NCBI GenBank assembly: GCA_030040155.1
Contig: JASHUG010000392.1
Coordinates: forward strand, 1 to 35,228
Length of the DNA: 35,228 bases
Reading direction: 5' to 3'
DNA from: Streptosporangiaceae bacterium
Lineage (GTDB): Bacteria > Actinomycetota > Actinomycetes > Streptosporangiales > Streptosporangiaceae
Shown here one piece after another: positions 24,521 through 32,746 of the stretch. How positions within the stretch are numbered: the first letter of the stretch is position 1; the number at the start of each line of letters is the position of its first letter. A program made the position numbers and the translations under genes. The notes beneath the pieces were generated by a model. It was not told where the DNA came from and did no database searches. It saw only the letters and a program-made list of their open reading frames with translations.

Positions 24521-24614
24521 GCCTCCGCGGGTCAGGGCACCCGCTGACGCCGCCTTGCGCTTCTACTGTATGCGTACCGGGCCGGGCGATGCGCCTACCT
24601 AATAAGGGACAAAT

Positions 24615-24688
24615 CATCGCAGCGGCGATGGCTGGGCGCCGTGGGTGCCGGCAGGACGGCACCAACGGCCCCCAGCCACGCGATCGCG
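24615..24688. other. Cluster of three dyads including a 20-bp imperfect hairpin
   Basis: Three adjacent dyads occupy 74 bases: CATCGC-agcg-GCGATG (24615-24630); a long hairpin at 24629-24678 with paired segments of 8, 5 and 7 bp (TGGCTGGG/CCCAGCCA, GCCGT/ACGGC, GGTGCCG/CGGCACC), two single mismatches and a 6-nt loop; and the palindrome CGCGATCGCG (24679-24688). The long hairpin could be a small RNA, a terminator-like structure, or a remnant of a miniature mobile element. It lies upstream of the predicted promoter of the lipoprotein gene, so it is probably not part of that leader. Confidence 0.75.
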
Positions 24689-24747
24689 CGCCGATTTGCC
24701 AGATTTGTCGGCCAGCCAGCTGCTGCACGGGCTTGCACGCAGCCAGA

Positions 24748-24753
24748 TATAAC
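24748..24753 (+). promoter_or_regulatory. Candidate -10 box for the lipoprotein gene
   Basis: TATAAC stands 30 bases before the ATG at 24783, with GGAAAG (a ribosome binding site) in between. No good -35 sequence is present at 16-18 bases. Confidence 0.4.
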
Positions 24754-24782
24754 CCCGCTGGCGGAAAGAACGTCTACAAGCC

Positions 24783-25376
24783 ATGGGTAACAGGGCTTAC
24801 CGACCGGCTCCGGCAATAGCGATAGCCGCGGTCTTGATCGCGGCGTGCGGCACCTCGGCGCCGCGAACGGGCATACCGTCGGCCAGCCAGGTGGCATCGC
24901 GCGCGCAAGATCGCAACGGACCGGCCTGCCGCACTTCGCAGCTGCAGCTCACAGCGGGTCCGCGAGTCTCCGAGGCGACAGAGCAGAACACGCTCGTGCT
25001 CGTGTTCCGCAACATCTCGGCGGCGGACTGCTACCTGCGTGGCTACCCGGGCATCGCCTTGTATGACGGCACGCGGCGGCTCTCGTTCGCTTACCGGAGG
25101 GGCGGGGACCAGATGCTCACCAGCGCCGCACCGGCCCTGGTGCGGTTGGTTCCTCGTGGCTATGCCTATTCGGCCGTGAACAAGAACACCTGCATCAGTT
25201 TCACCCGGATCAGCGCTGCTCGGGCCGAGGTGACCCCTCCCGGTCAGCGTGAGCCGCTTGTCCTGACCCTGCCGCTCAATCCGATCCTGGGCTACTGCGG
25301 CGCGAGCGAGCCTGGCCACTTAATCGACATCGCGCCGGTTGAGGCGACGCCGGTGGGCGTGCTGGCCGGCCGGTGA
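24783..25376 (+). CDS. DUF4232-type secreted lipoprotein
   Basis: 197 residues. The N-terminus has a basic start, a hydrophobic stretch and a lipobox I-A-A-C with the lipidated Cys at 22, so the mature protein should be anchored on the outer face of the membrane. The rest fits the DUF4232 beta-sandwich common in actinobacteria: C49-R-T-S-Q-L-Q near the start, FRNISAADCYLRGYPGIALYD, and a late NTCISF. Two further Cys could form disulfides. Function of the family is unknown. GGAAAG 14 bases upstream supports the ATG. It ends seven bases before the convergent amidohydrolase stop. Confidence 0.85.
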   Translation: MGNRAYRPAPAIAIAAVLIAACGTSAPRTGIPSASQVASRAQDRNGPACRTSQLQLTAGPRVSEATEQNTLVLVFRNISAADCYLRGYPGIALYDGTRRLSFAYRRGGDQMLTSAAPALVRLVPRGYAYSAVNKNTCISFTRISAARAEVTPPGQREPLVLTLPLNPILGYCGASEPGHLIDIAPVEATPVGVLAGR

Positions 25377-25383
25377 GATGCAC

Positions 25384-26655
25384 TCAGGCTAAGACGGCAT
25401 CGGCGACTCGGTCCCGCGCCTCCGTGACGCCGGGTACCGCTGTGTCCGGGGCAACGGCGCCGCCCGCCATGGCCGTCAGCGCGGTTGCCGCCATCAGCCG
25501 GACTCCGACGCCGATGACTCGCTCGTCGACATCGAACACCGCCTGGTGAATATCGAAGTCGACGGCGGAGCCGGGCGTCCGCGTTCCGAGCCTGGCCAGC
25601 GCGCCCGGAATGGACTCCAGGTACCAGGCGAAATCCTCGCCGCCCAGGCTCTGGGCAGCCGCGGTCACGGAGTCGGGGCCGAGCACCCGGTCGGCGGCCG
25701 CCTCGAACATCGCGGTGCAGAGCGCGTCGTTGACGGTGGGCGGCACGTTCCGCTGGTAAATGATCTCTGGCACCACGCCGTACGAGGTTGCCACCGACTC
25801 GAGCAGCGCCTTCACCATCTCCGGCGCCTCGTGCCATGCGGTGTCGTCCAGGCAGCGGATGGTGCCTTCGACGACGCCGTCGTCGGGGATCGCGTTCGCG
25901 GCGGACCCGGCGCTGACCCTGCCCCAGACCAGGCTGAGGCTTGAGCGCGGGTCGATCCGCCGTGACAGCGCGGCCGGCAGCTCGGTAATGATCTTGCCGA
26001 GGGCGAAAACCAGGTCGGCCGTCAGATGCGGCCGCGCGGTGTGCCCGCCAGGGCCGGTGACCTTCACCGTGATCTTGTCGCACGCCGCGGTGATGGCTCC
26101 GGTCCTGGTACCGATCTTGCCCACGTCCAGCCGCGGGTCGCAGTGCACGGCGAAGATCTTGTCCACCGAGGCGATCCCGCCGGCCGCGAGCACGTCGACT
26201 GCACCGCCTGGCACCTCTTCCGCTGGCTGGAAGATCAGCCGGACCTTTCCCGGCAGCGCTCCGGCGGCGGCGCTGCGGGCAAGGAACAGGCCGGTGCCGA
26301 GCAGGATCGAGGTGTGCACATCATGGCCGCAGGCGTGGCAGGCACCACGGTTGGTGGACCGGTAGGGGACATCCTTCTCGTCTTCGATGGGCAGCGCGTC
26401 GATGTCCGCGCGCAAGGCCACGACCGGCTCGTCCGCGGCTCCGGCGCCGATGTCCACGATCAGGCCGGTGCCCTTGGGCAGGATAGAGGGCCGCAGCCCG
26501 GCCGCTTCAAGGCGGAGCGCGACTCGTCGCGTTGTCCGGTACTCGTGATAGCCGGTCTCCGGGTGAGCGTGGAGGTCGCGCCGGAAGTCGACGAGCTGGG
26601 CCTCATGAGCCGCTAGGAACGCGTCAAGCTCCCCGTCAAGGTCATGCTCGGCCAT
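25384..26655 (-). CDS. M20-family amidohydrolase (AmiA1/AmiB1-like)
   Basis: 423 residues; zinc-dependent hydrolase of the M20D type (N-acyl-amino acid or hippurate/IAA-amino-acid hydrolases). RRDLHAHPETGYHE, the metal-site block CHACGHDVHTSILLG, the catalytic Glu pair in PAEEVPGGA, the AVHCDP strand, and the C-terminal SLGGEDFAWYLE are present, with a dimerisation domain in between. ATG 26655 is fixed by a GGGAGG six bases upstream. The gene follows the lpdA/cyclotransferase region as amiA1 does in M. tuberculosis (from memory); there a second homologue (amiB1) adjoins, but here only one copy is seen. True substrate unknown. Confidence 0.92.
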   Translation of the reverse strand: MAEHDLDGELDAFLAAHEAQLVDFRRDLHAHPETGYHEYRTTRRVALRLEAAGLRPSILPKGTGLIVDIGAGAADEPVVALRADIDALPIEDEKDVPYRSTNRGACHACGHDVHTSILLGTGLFLARSAAAGALPGKVRLIFQPAEEVPGGAVDVLAAGGIASVDKIFAVHCDPRLDVGKIGTRTGAITAACDKITVKVTGPGGHTARPHLTADLVFALGKIITELPAALSRRIDPRSSLSLVWGRVSAGSAANAIPDDGVVEGTIRCLDDTAWHEAPEMVKALLESVATSYGVVPEIIYQRNVPPTVNDALCTAMFEAAADRVLGPDSVTAAAQSLGGEDFAWYLESIPGALARLGTRTPGSAVDFDIHQAVFDVDERVIGVGVRLMAATALTAMAGGAVAPDTAVPGVTEARDRVADAVLA

Positions 26656-26800
26656 GCGCTGCCTCCCCGTCGGCAACGGAATACGTGTCGGCGCTCACCC
26701 GCACTGGCCCGCCGAGCAGGCCAGCAGCCGAGCGCACGCAGGCAGCGGCGCCGGCCGGCCCGTTGCCCAGAATCGATGGGGCGCCTAGCAGGGTGTCCAT
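26642..26800 (-). CDS. Possible 52-residue ORF overlapping the amidohydrolase start
   Basis: A minus-strand frame from ATG 26800, with GAGG five bases upstream, ends in TGA at 26642-26644, inside the amidohydrolase, a 14-base overlap with its start. The product (MDTLLGAPSILGNGPAGAAA...) has no motif I recognise and about 78 percent G/C third positions, a little below real genes here. The overlap could couple translation to the amidohydrolase. It may equally be chance. Confidence 0.25.
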   Translation of the reverse strand: MDTLLGAPSILGNGPAGAAACVRSAAGLLGGPVRVSADTYSVADGEAAHGRA

Positions 26801-27178
26801 GTGGTCCTCGAACTCACTCCAGTCCGCTCGCAAGCCTTGCCGTGCCCAGGGCGAACGCCGCTCAAGACATTCGTTCCCCGGCCCGGTCCCCAAACGCGCC
26901 CGCTCCAGAACTGCACCGGCGCCACCGGGCGCCGGGATTATGGCAGGCTGACCGTGATCGCACTCACGCCAGGTACCGGCTTTTGGACCGGAAAAACCTC
27001 GCGCGATCACCAATGCCTGGCCTGCTCGCAAGCGACTCAACTGCTGACAAGCCATTACCGCGCTGACTGCGCCTTACGCTTTCCCGCCGCTCGCTGACGA
27101 GATCTGCTATCTACTGGCCAGCATCGTACCGCTCCGTTAGCCGATTCGCTGACGTTGCGCGATTGTCGAGCTCCCCCC
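26801..27178. other. Intergenic region with no convincing gene
   Basis: About 380 bases between the amidohydrolase upstream ORF and the mutase stop. Frames on both strands are interrupted or carry no family pattern, and base composition is lower in G+C than the flanks. I see no tRNA, clear promoter or strong hairpin here. It may be a decayed gene or a long leader for the amidohydrolase. Confidence 0.6.
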
Positions 27179-28759
27179 TTAGTAGACGTCAGCTGGCTCG
27201 TAGACACCCCAGACTTCGCGCAGCGCGTCACAGACTTCACCAACAGTAGCCATCGAGCGTAGCGCCTCGCGCAGCGGGTACAGCAAATTGCCATCGCCCT
27301 GCGCTACCTGCTTTACCTCGGTCAGCCTGCGGGCGACTTCCGCGTTATCGCGCCGGTCGCGCAACTCGGCCAGTCGTGCCGCCTGCTCGTGCTCGATGGC
27401 GGGATCGACCCGCAGCGGCTCGTAAGGCTCATCGTCGGAGCTGGTGTAGGCGTTAACGCCGACCACCTTGCGCTCACCGGAATCGATCTCACGAGCGATG
27501 CGATAGGCAGAGCGCTCGATCTCGGCTTTCTGGAAGCCCCGCTCGATCGCCGCGACGGCACCGCCCAGGTCGGCGACCTTTGCCATGAGTTCGCGTGCTC
27601 CCGCTTCCACGTCATCGGTCAGGGACTCGATGGCATAAGAACCCGCCAGCGGGTCCACGGTCGCCGTCAGGTCAGTCTCGTTCGCCAGCACTTGCTGGGT
27701 CCGTACTGCCAGCGTCGCCGCCTTCTGGCTGGGCAGGCCGATCGCCTCGTCATACGAATTGGTGTGCAGCGACTGCGTGCCGCCGAGGACCGCCGCCAGT
27801 GCTTGCAGCGTCACCCGAGTGAGGTTCACTTCCGGCTGCTGTGCCGTCAGCTGGACGCCGGCGGTCTGGGTGTGGAACCGCAGCATCTGCGACTTCGGGT
27901 CCCGCGCGCCGAATTCGTCCCGCATGACGTGCGCCCAGATGCGCCGGGCCGCGCGGAACTTGGCCACCTCCTCGAGGAGCGTCGTGCGGGCCACGAAGAA
28001 GAACGACAGGCGCGGCGCGAACTCATCCACGGCCAGTCCTGAGCTGATTGCGGTGCGCACGTATTCGCAAGCATTCGCCAGCGTGAACGCGATCTCCTGG
28101 ACCGGCGACGCTCCGGCCTCGGCCATGTGATATCCGGAAATCGAGATCGTATTCCAGCGCGGAATCTCGGCCCGGCAGTAAGCGAAGGTGTCGGCGACCA
28201 GGCGCAATGATGGCTGCGGCGGATAGATGTACGTGCCGCGCGCGATGTATTCCTTCAGGATGTCGTTCTGTATCGTGCCCGAGATCTCGGTTGAGCTAAC
28301 TCCCTGTTCCTCAGCGACCAGCTGATAGAGCACGAGCAGCAGAGCAGCGGGCGCGTTAATCGTCATCGAGGTAGAGACCTTGCCCAGCGGGATCCCCTGC
28401 AGCAGCAGCCGCATGTCTTCGAGCGAGTCGATGGCCACCCCGACCTTGCCCACCTCTCCGCGAGCCTGCGGGGCATCGGAGTCAAAGCCCATCTGGGTCG
28501 GCAAGTCGAAGGCCACCGAGAGGCCGGTGGTGCCCGCGTCGATGAGCTGGTGGTACCGCCGGTTCGATTCGACCGCGGTCGAGAATCCCGCGTACTGCCG
28601 CATCGTCCAGGGCCGGGTCACGTACATCGTCGGATAAACGCCCCTGGTGAAGGGGAAGGCCCCGGGCTCGCCGAGGTCCCGGACCGGGTCAAGGTTTTGC
28701 ACGTCCTTGGGCCCGTAAACACCTTCGATCGGCGTACCTGACTCCGATATGCGGCTCAT
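27179..28759 (-). CDS. Methylmalonyl-CoA mutase-type acyl-CoA mutase, large (substrate-binding) subunit
   Basis: 526 residues: the TIM-barrel substrate domain only, with no C-terminal B12-binding domain (no DxHxxG motif), so a separate cobalamin subunit must exist outside this window. PTMYVTRPWTMRQYAGF has Tyr at 56 and YIARGTYIYPPQPS has Arg at 174; aligned with the P. shermanii enzyme these fall at Tyr89 and Arg207, the pair that reads methylmalonyl-CoA carboxylate (isobutyryl-CoA mutases carry Phe and Gln). SISGYHMAEAGA holds the catalytic His (211). It would take the AccA-AccD5-AccE product to succinyl-CoA. It is divergent from the carboxypeptidase gene. Confidence 0.9.
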   Translation of the reverse strand: MSRISESGTPIEGVYGPKDVQNLDPVRDLGEPGAFPFTRGVYPTMYVTRPWTMRQYAGFSTAVESNRRYHQLIDAGTTGLSVAFDLPTQMGFDSDAPQARGEVGKVGVAIDSLEDMRLLLQGIPLGKVSTSMTINAPAALLLVLYQLVAEEQGVSSTEISGTIQNDILKEYIARGTYIYPPQPSLRLVADTFAYCRAEIPRWNTISISGYHMAEAGASPVQEIAFTLANACEYVRTAISSGLAVDEFAPRLSFFFVARTTLLEEVAKFRAARRIWAHVMRDEFGARDPKSQMLRFHTQTAGVQLTAQQPEVNLTRVTLQALAAVLGGTQSLHTNSYDEAIGLPSQKAATLAVRTQQVLANETDLTATVDPLAGSYAIESLTDDVEAGARELMAKVADLGGAVAAIERGFQKAEIERSAYRIAREIDSGERKVVGVNAYTSSDDEPYEPLRVDPAIEHEQAARLAELRDRRDNAEVARRLTEVKQVAQGDGNLLYPLREALRSMATVGEVCDALREVWGVYEPADVY

Positions 28760-28804
28760 AGAACCAGATTATGGCGTGCGCAAGTAGCGGCCTAGGTGGG
28801 GAAA

Positions 28805-28819
28805 GTCACAGCGCGTGAC
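28805..28819. promoter_or_regulatory. Short dyad in the mutase/carboxypeptidase divergent gap
   Basis: GTCAC-agcgc-GTGAC is a 5-bp inverted repeat with a 5-base centre, 46 bases upstream of the mutase start and about 100 bases upstream of the carboxypeptidase ATG. It could be a small operator; a 5-bp arm is common by chance. Confidence 0.2.
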
Positions 28820-28919
28820 CTGACCACTGCAGATTCCACATTAGGCTGCACTCCTGCCTGCGGGCAGCCACGCAGTAAACGGCGCCCGCGGGTGAGCACG
28901 GCAGAGATTGTGAGACTTC

Positions 28920-30281
28920 ATGAGGCCCAGAACACGGCTAATGGCGGGACTTGCCGCCGCGTCGGCGGCGACCTGCCTCACCGCGGCTCCTGCTTCGGCG
29001 GCACTGGCGGCGCGATCGGCCGCCGCCAGCGCAGGCTCAACCAGGCCCGCCCGTGCAGGTTCGGACGTGCAAGGCCGGACGACGGCCGCGCGGCGCGCGG
29101 CCACGCCGGTTTCCACCACCGAGGTCGGCGGGCCGCTCATGGCCAGCCACGGCATCGTTGTGAACTATCCGAGCACGTCATCGCCAGCGGTGCCGTCTAT
29201 TCCCGCATCGGCGTATGTGATTGCCAACGCCAACACTGGCCAGGTGCTGGCGGCCGACGATCCGCACGGCAAGTTCGGGCCGGCCAGCACGATGAAGGTG
29301 CTGACCGCGATCACGCTGATCCCCCGGCTCAACCCGAACGCCATGGTGCTGGCGAGCCAGCAGGCCGCCGATACCGAGCCCAATGACGCCGGGCTCATTG
29401 CCGGCCGCAAGTACAAGGTCTCCGACCTGTTCACGGCGCTGCTGACCATCTCGGCGAATGACGCCGCGGTCGCCCTCACTCAGGCGACCGGCTCATTCAG
29501 CAAGGGAATGGCGCTGATCAATGCCGAAGCTCATCACCTTCAGGCCTACGACGTGGTCGCCAAGCAGCCCAACGGGCTGCCTGCGGCCGGCCAGGTCGAG
29601 TCGGCCTACGATGAGGCGCTGATCGCGCGGCAGGCCCTGGCCATACCCGCGTTCATGAAGTACGACGAGACACTCAGCGCGCCGTTCGAGATCAAACCGC
29701 ATGACTGGGAGACGCTGAACAACCAGAACTGGCTGCTCACTCAGTATCCGGGCGGGATCGGCGGCAAGATCGGCTGGACGATCAGCTCAGAAGCGACCTA
29801 CATCGGCCTGGCCAGACGGCACGGCGTGACGCTGATCGTAACGATCATGCACTGCACCGCACTGCAGGAGATAACCTCCGCGGTCAAGCTGCTGAACTGG
29901 GGATTTGCGATGAACGGCAAGGTCAAGCCGGTTGGCGTGCTCGTCCCGCCGCTGGCCACGGTTACCGCTGCTCATCACGGCAAGGGCGCCAGATCGGTGC
30001 CAGCGAGCCTCGCCGCTCAGACGTCCGGCTCGGGCAGCCAGCCCGTCTACGCCATTGCCGGGGGCATTCTCCTCGCAGCCGCCCTGGCCGGTGGCGCCCT
30101 GGTCATTGGTCGCCGCAGGCTGGCAGCCGCGCGGCACCGCCAGTTATCCGCCCGGGCGGCACCGCCAGCCGACAGCCGTGCCGCCCGGCATGCCGGCGCG
30201 CTTAGCTCGCGCTGGTCCCGGCTCGCGCGGACTCGGTCTCGTCCGCGCTGGAACTCCCGGCGGCGCTCCGCTTGGACCTGA
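28920..30281 (+). CDS. dacB: D-alanyl-D-alanine carboxypeptidase (S11 family, DacB-like)
   Basis: 453 residues. An N-terminal signal peptide (about 1-28) precedes a linker and the penicillin-binding domain: S123-T-M-K126 (SxxK nucleophile), S178-A-N180 (SxN), and K283-I-G285 in the place of the usual KTG. Residues 367-388 form a C-terminal membrane anchor, followed by a basic tail of about 60 residues. It should trim the terminal D-Ala of peptidoglycan outside the membrane. The Thr-to-Ile change in the third motif is unusual. The last 80 bases overlap the end of the convergent membrane-protein gene. In M. tuberculosis dacB1 also precedes trpS by a few genes (from memory). Confidence 0.9.
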   Translation: MRPRTRLMAGLAAASAATCLTAAPASAALAARSAAASAGSTRPARAGSDVQGRTTAARRAATPVSTTEVGGPLMASHGIVVNYPSTSSPAVPSIPASAYVIANANTGQVLAADDPHGKFGPASTMKVLTAITLIPRLNPNAMVLASQQAADTEPNDAGLIAGRKYKVSDLFTALLTISANDAAVALTQATGSFSKGMALINAEAHHLQAYDVVAKQPNGLPAAGQVESAYDEALIARQALAIPAFMKYDETLSAPFEIKPHDWETLNNQNWLLTQYPGGIGGKIGWTISSEATYIGLARRHGVTLIVTIMHCTALQEITSAVKLLNWGFAMNGKVKPVGVLVPPLATVTAAHHGKGARSVPASLAAQTSGSGSQPVYAIAGGILLAAALAGGALVIGRRRLAAARHRQLSARAAPPADSRAARHAGALSSRWSRLARTRSRPRWNSRRRSAWT

Positions 30282-30852
30282 CCACCGGTGCCGACAGCCG
30301 CAACCGACGCGGCAGGCTGGACAGTCCGCCGCCCGGCCTGGCCTGCGCCGGGACGGACCTTGCCGGGACTGGCTCGGGTGCGCTGGCGGCCGCGAGGTCG
30401 CGGGCGGCAACCACGGACAGCCTGCCCATTGCCGCCGCGGCGGCGAACACGATCACGACGCCGAGGCCGATGAAGAAACCAACCTGCTCGAGCACCATGT
30501 GCCCGGTCCCGCCGACCGGCGTGCCGACGCTCGGGATCGTCGTCCACTTGCGGGCCAGCAGCCCGCCGAGCGCAAACCAGGCCCCCCCGGCCGCCGCCAG
30601 CCACGTCCCGAGCACCGCCACGGGCCGGAACCTGCTGATCAGCATGAGCACACCGCCGATGATGGCGGCGAGGCCGGGCAGTATCTCCAGCCATAGCCGC
30701 CCTGACGTGTAGTCCCAGGTCCGGTCCGGTGTGTACGCATAGTGAAAGTACGGACCGACGAAGGGGATCAGCGCACCCCAGATGCCGAGCAGTACGAGCA
30801 GTACGCCGCTGAGCGCGCCCTTGCTGCGCGGGATGCGTAGCGTTCCAGTCAT
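30202..30852 (-). CDS. Four-helix membrane protein of unknown function
   Basis: 216 residues. About four membrane helices lie between residues 13 and 145: the first loop is aromatic (GPYFHYAYTPDRTWDY), then IIGGVLMLI, LAAAGGAWFALGG and FFIGLGVVIVFAA. The C-terminal 65 residues are a Pro/Ala/Arg/Ser-rich cytoplasmic tail. No family is recognised. The tail is encoded on the opposite strand to the carboxypeptidase tail over 80 bases. It begins 131 bases downstream of trpS in the same direction, with a hairpin between. Confidence 0.75.
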   Translation of the reverse strand: MTGTLRIPRSKGALSGVLLVLLGIWGALIPFVGPYFHYAYTPDRTWDYTSGRLWLEILPGLAAIIGGVLMLISRFRPVAVLGTWLAAAGGAWFALGGLLARKWTTIPSVGTPVGGTGHMVLEQVGFFIGLGVVIVFAAAAAMGRLSVVAARDLAAASAPEPVPARSVPAQARPGGGLSSLPRRLRLSAPVVRSKRSAAGSSSADETESARAGTSAS

Positions 30853-30942
30853 TCTCGACAGCTCCCAGCGCAGGCGTTGGGGGAAGTGAAGCCTGCGCGC
30901 GCACAGCTACCCGGCAATCGGTTCAATACACACGCCACGGCA

Positions 30943-30959
30943 GGGAACGAGGCGTTCCC
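30943..30959 (-). terminator. Hairpin downstream of trpS
   Basis: GGGAACG-agg-CGTTCCC forms a perfect 7-bp stem with a 3-nt loop, 24 bases after the trpS stop on the minus strand. No T-run follows, so it is a GC-rich actinobacterial-type terminator candidate. Confidence 0.5.
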
Positions 30960-30983
30960 CGCGAAACTCTAATCCTGACGCGG

Positions 30984-31988
30984 CTAGCTGGCCGGGAGAA
31001 ATCCGACCTTATCCCGAACCCTGGCGAAAGTCGGCCCGGCGAGCGCGTGTGCTTTCGCAGCTCCGGTTGCGAGCATCCGGTCGAGCTCGGTCTCGTTCGC
31101 GAGCAGCTTCTCGGTCCGCTCCCGCACCGGCGCGAGCGCGTCGACCACGATCTCGGCGAGTTCCTTCTTGAACGTGCCGTATCCGGCTCCGGCGTACCGC
31201 GTCTCAAGTTCGGCGACGGGCACGCCGGCCAACGCCGAGTAGATCCGCAGCAAGTTGGTCACGCCCGGCTTGGCTTCCTCGTCCGCACGAACCTCGCCAT
31301 CGGTATCGGTGACCGCACGCATGATCTTCCGGCGCACCGAGCCTGGATCCTCGAGCACGTCGATAATGCCCTGCGGCGCGGAGGCGGACTTGCTCATCTT
31401 GATCGACGGGTCCTGCAGGTCGGTGATCTTCGCGACGTCGGGCAGGATGTAGGGCCCGGGCACGACGAAGGTCTGTCCGAACCGGTGGTTGAACCGCTGC
31501 GCGAGGTCTCTGGTGAGCTCGAGGTGCTGGCGCTGATCTTCTCCGACCGGCACCTGGTCGGTGTCGTAGAGCAGGATGTCAGCCGCCTGAAGGATCGGGT
31601 ACGTGAACAGGCCCACGCTGGCGGCCTCGGCACCGCTCTTGGCCGATTTGTCCTTGAACTGCACCATTCGGCTGGCCTCGCCGAAGCCGGTGATGCACGA
31701 GAGCACCCAGGCCAGCTCGGCGTGCTCAGGGACGTGGCTCTGCACGAACACGATCGACCGGTCGGGGTCCAGCCCCGCGGCGAATAGCTGAGCCGCGGCA
31801 ACTCTGGTCCTGCGGCGCAGGTCGGCCGGCTGCTGCGGGACAGTGATCGCGTGCAGGTCCACGACGCAGTACACGGTGTCGTGAGTCTCCTGGAGCGCGA
31901 CCCACTGACGCAGGGCACCCAGGTAATTGCCAATGTGGAATGAGTCTGCGGTCGGCTGGATGCCGGAGAACACGCGGGGCCTGGACAT
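30984..31988 (-). CDS. trpS: Tryptophanyl-tRNA synthetase
   Basis: Class I aminoacyl-tRNA synthetase, 334 residues, normal length for a bacterial Trp[19 protein letters not shown] has the HIGH-type motif (HIGN, 18-21), and [11 protein letters not shown] has KMSKS at 197-201; the [13 protein letters not shown] segment contacts tRNA/adenylate. The ATG at 31988 starts MSRPRVFSG; an in-frame start at 32021 would overlap the preceding response regulator. It begins 11 bases after that regulator stop, so it may be the third gene of the kinase-regulator operon, or have its own promoter within the regulator. Confidence 0.96.
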   Translation of the reverse strand: MSRPRVFSGIQPTADSFHIGNYLGALRQWVALQETHDTVYCVVDLHAITVPQQPADLRRRTRVAAAQLFAAGLDPDRSIVFVQSHVPEHAELAWVLSCITGFGEASRMVQFKDKSAKSGAEAASVGLFTYPILQAADILLYDTDQVPVGEDQRQHLELTRDLAQRFNHRFGQTFVVPGPYILPDVAKITDLQDPSIKMSKSASAPQGIIDVLEDPGSVRRKIMRAVTDTDGEVRADEEAKPGVTNLLRIYSALAGVPVAELETRYAGAGYGTFKKELAEIVVDALAPVRERTEKLLANETELDRMLATGAAKAHALAGPTFARVRDKVGFLPAS

Positions 31989-31999
31989 GCCACCGAAGT

Positions 32000-32746
32000 C
32001 TAGTGGCGGCCGCGGACCCAACCCGGCGGGGTTGTCGGGCCAGTCCGCGCGGCCGGCTGGCCGCCGTGGCTCGTGGCCTGTCCCCCGCGCCTGACGGTTT
32101 CGTCAAGCAGGCCGTGCCGGACAGCAAAAGCCGCAGCCTCCAGCCTGGAGTGCACACCGAGCTTGCTCAGTAGCGACTGGACATGGGTCCTGACCGTCGC
32201 CGCCGAAACGCCGAGCGAGGCGACGATGGCAGCGGTGTCCTGGCCGTCGACAAGCAGCTCAAGACACTGCCACTCCCTGGACGTCAGATGAGCGGCCAGC
32301 CGTAGCGCATCCCGCTGCCGGGCGAGAGGCGGCGCACTGCCGCCTCCGGCCGGCGCCTCGACCACGACCTCGCCCTGCAGGACCCGCTCGATCGTCCGCT
32401 GCAGCACCGAGACGCCGCGCGTCTTATGCACGAAGCCTGCCGCACCCGCGCGCATGCCCTGCAAAATCGCGCCGCTGTCGCCGTCGGCCGACAAGATCAG
32501 CACCTTCGTGCGCGCGCACGCCGCGGTCAGCTGGGGGATCGCGCCGATGCCATCGCAGGAGTCGCCATCGCCATCTTCCCGAAAGTGATGGTCAATCAGG
32601 CATATGTCGGGCTGGTGCCTGCGAACCGCGTCGACGGTGTCCTCAACCGTCGTTGCCGTGGCGACCGCACGACCCGGCGCGGCGAGCACGGTGCGGAGCG
32701 CGTCGAGGAACACGGCATGATCGTCACCAATGACCACGTTCGTCAC
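32000..32746 (-). CDS. NarL/LuxR-family response regulator
   Basis: 248 residues. Receiver domain (1-120) with acidic pair DD (8-9), phospho-acceptor D52 in CLIDHHF, Ser in LILSADG and Lys in VHKTRG. The C-terminal LuxR helix-turn-helix begins [15 protein letters not shown] and includes [33 protein letters not shown] 25-residue Gly/Pro tail ends just before trpS. The GTG start at 32746 overlaps the kinase stop by four bases (GTGA), so both are translated together. Target genes unknown. Confidence 0.93.
   Translation of the reverse strand: MTNVVIGDDHAVFLDALRTVLAAPGRAVATATTVEDTVDAVRRHQPDICLIDHHFREDGDGDSCDGIGAIPQLTAACARTKVLILSADGDSGAILQGMRAGAAGFVHKTRGVSVLQRTIERVLQGEVVVEAPAGGGSAPPLARQRDALRLAAHLTSREWQCLELLVDGQDTAAIVASLGVSAATVRTHVQSLLSKLGVHSRLEAAAFAVRHGLLDETVRRGGQATSHGGQPAARTGPTTPPGWVRGRH

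Noticed and set aside
24126-24602. 158-residue plus-strand ORF over the repeat array
   Set aside because: The repeat period of 50 bases changes frame each copy, so the open frame is accidental; start overlaps the membrane gene in antisense.
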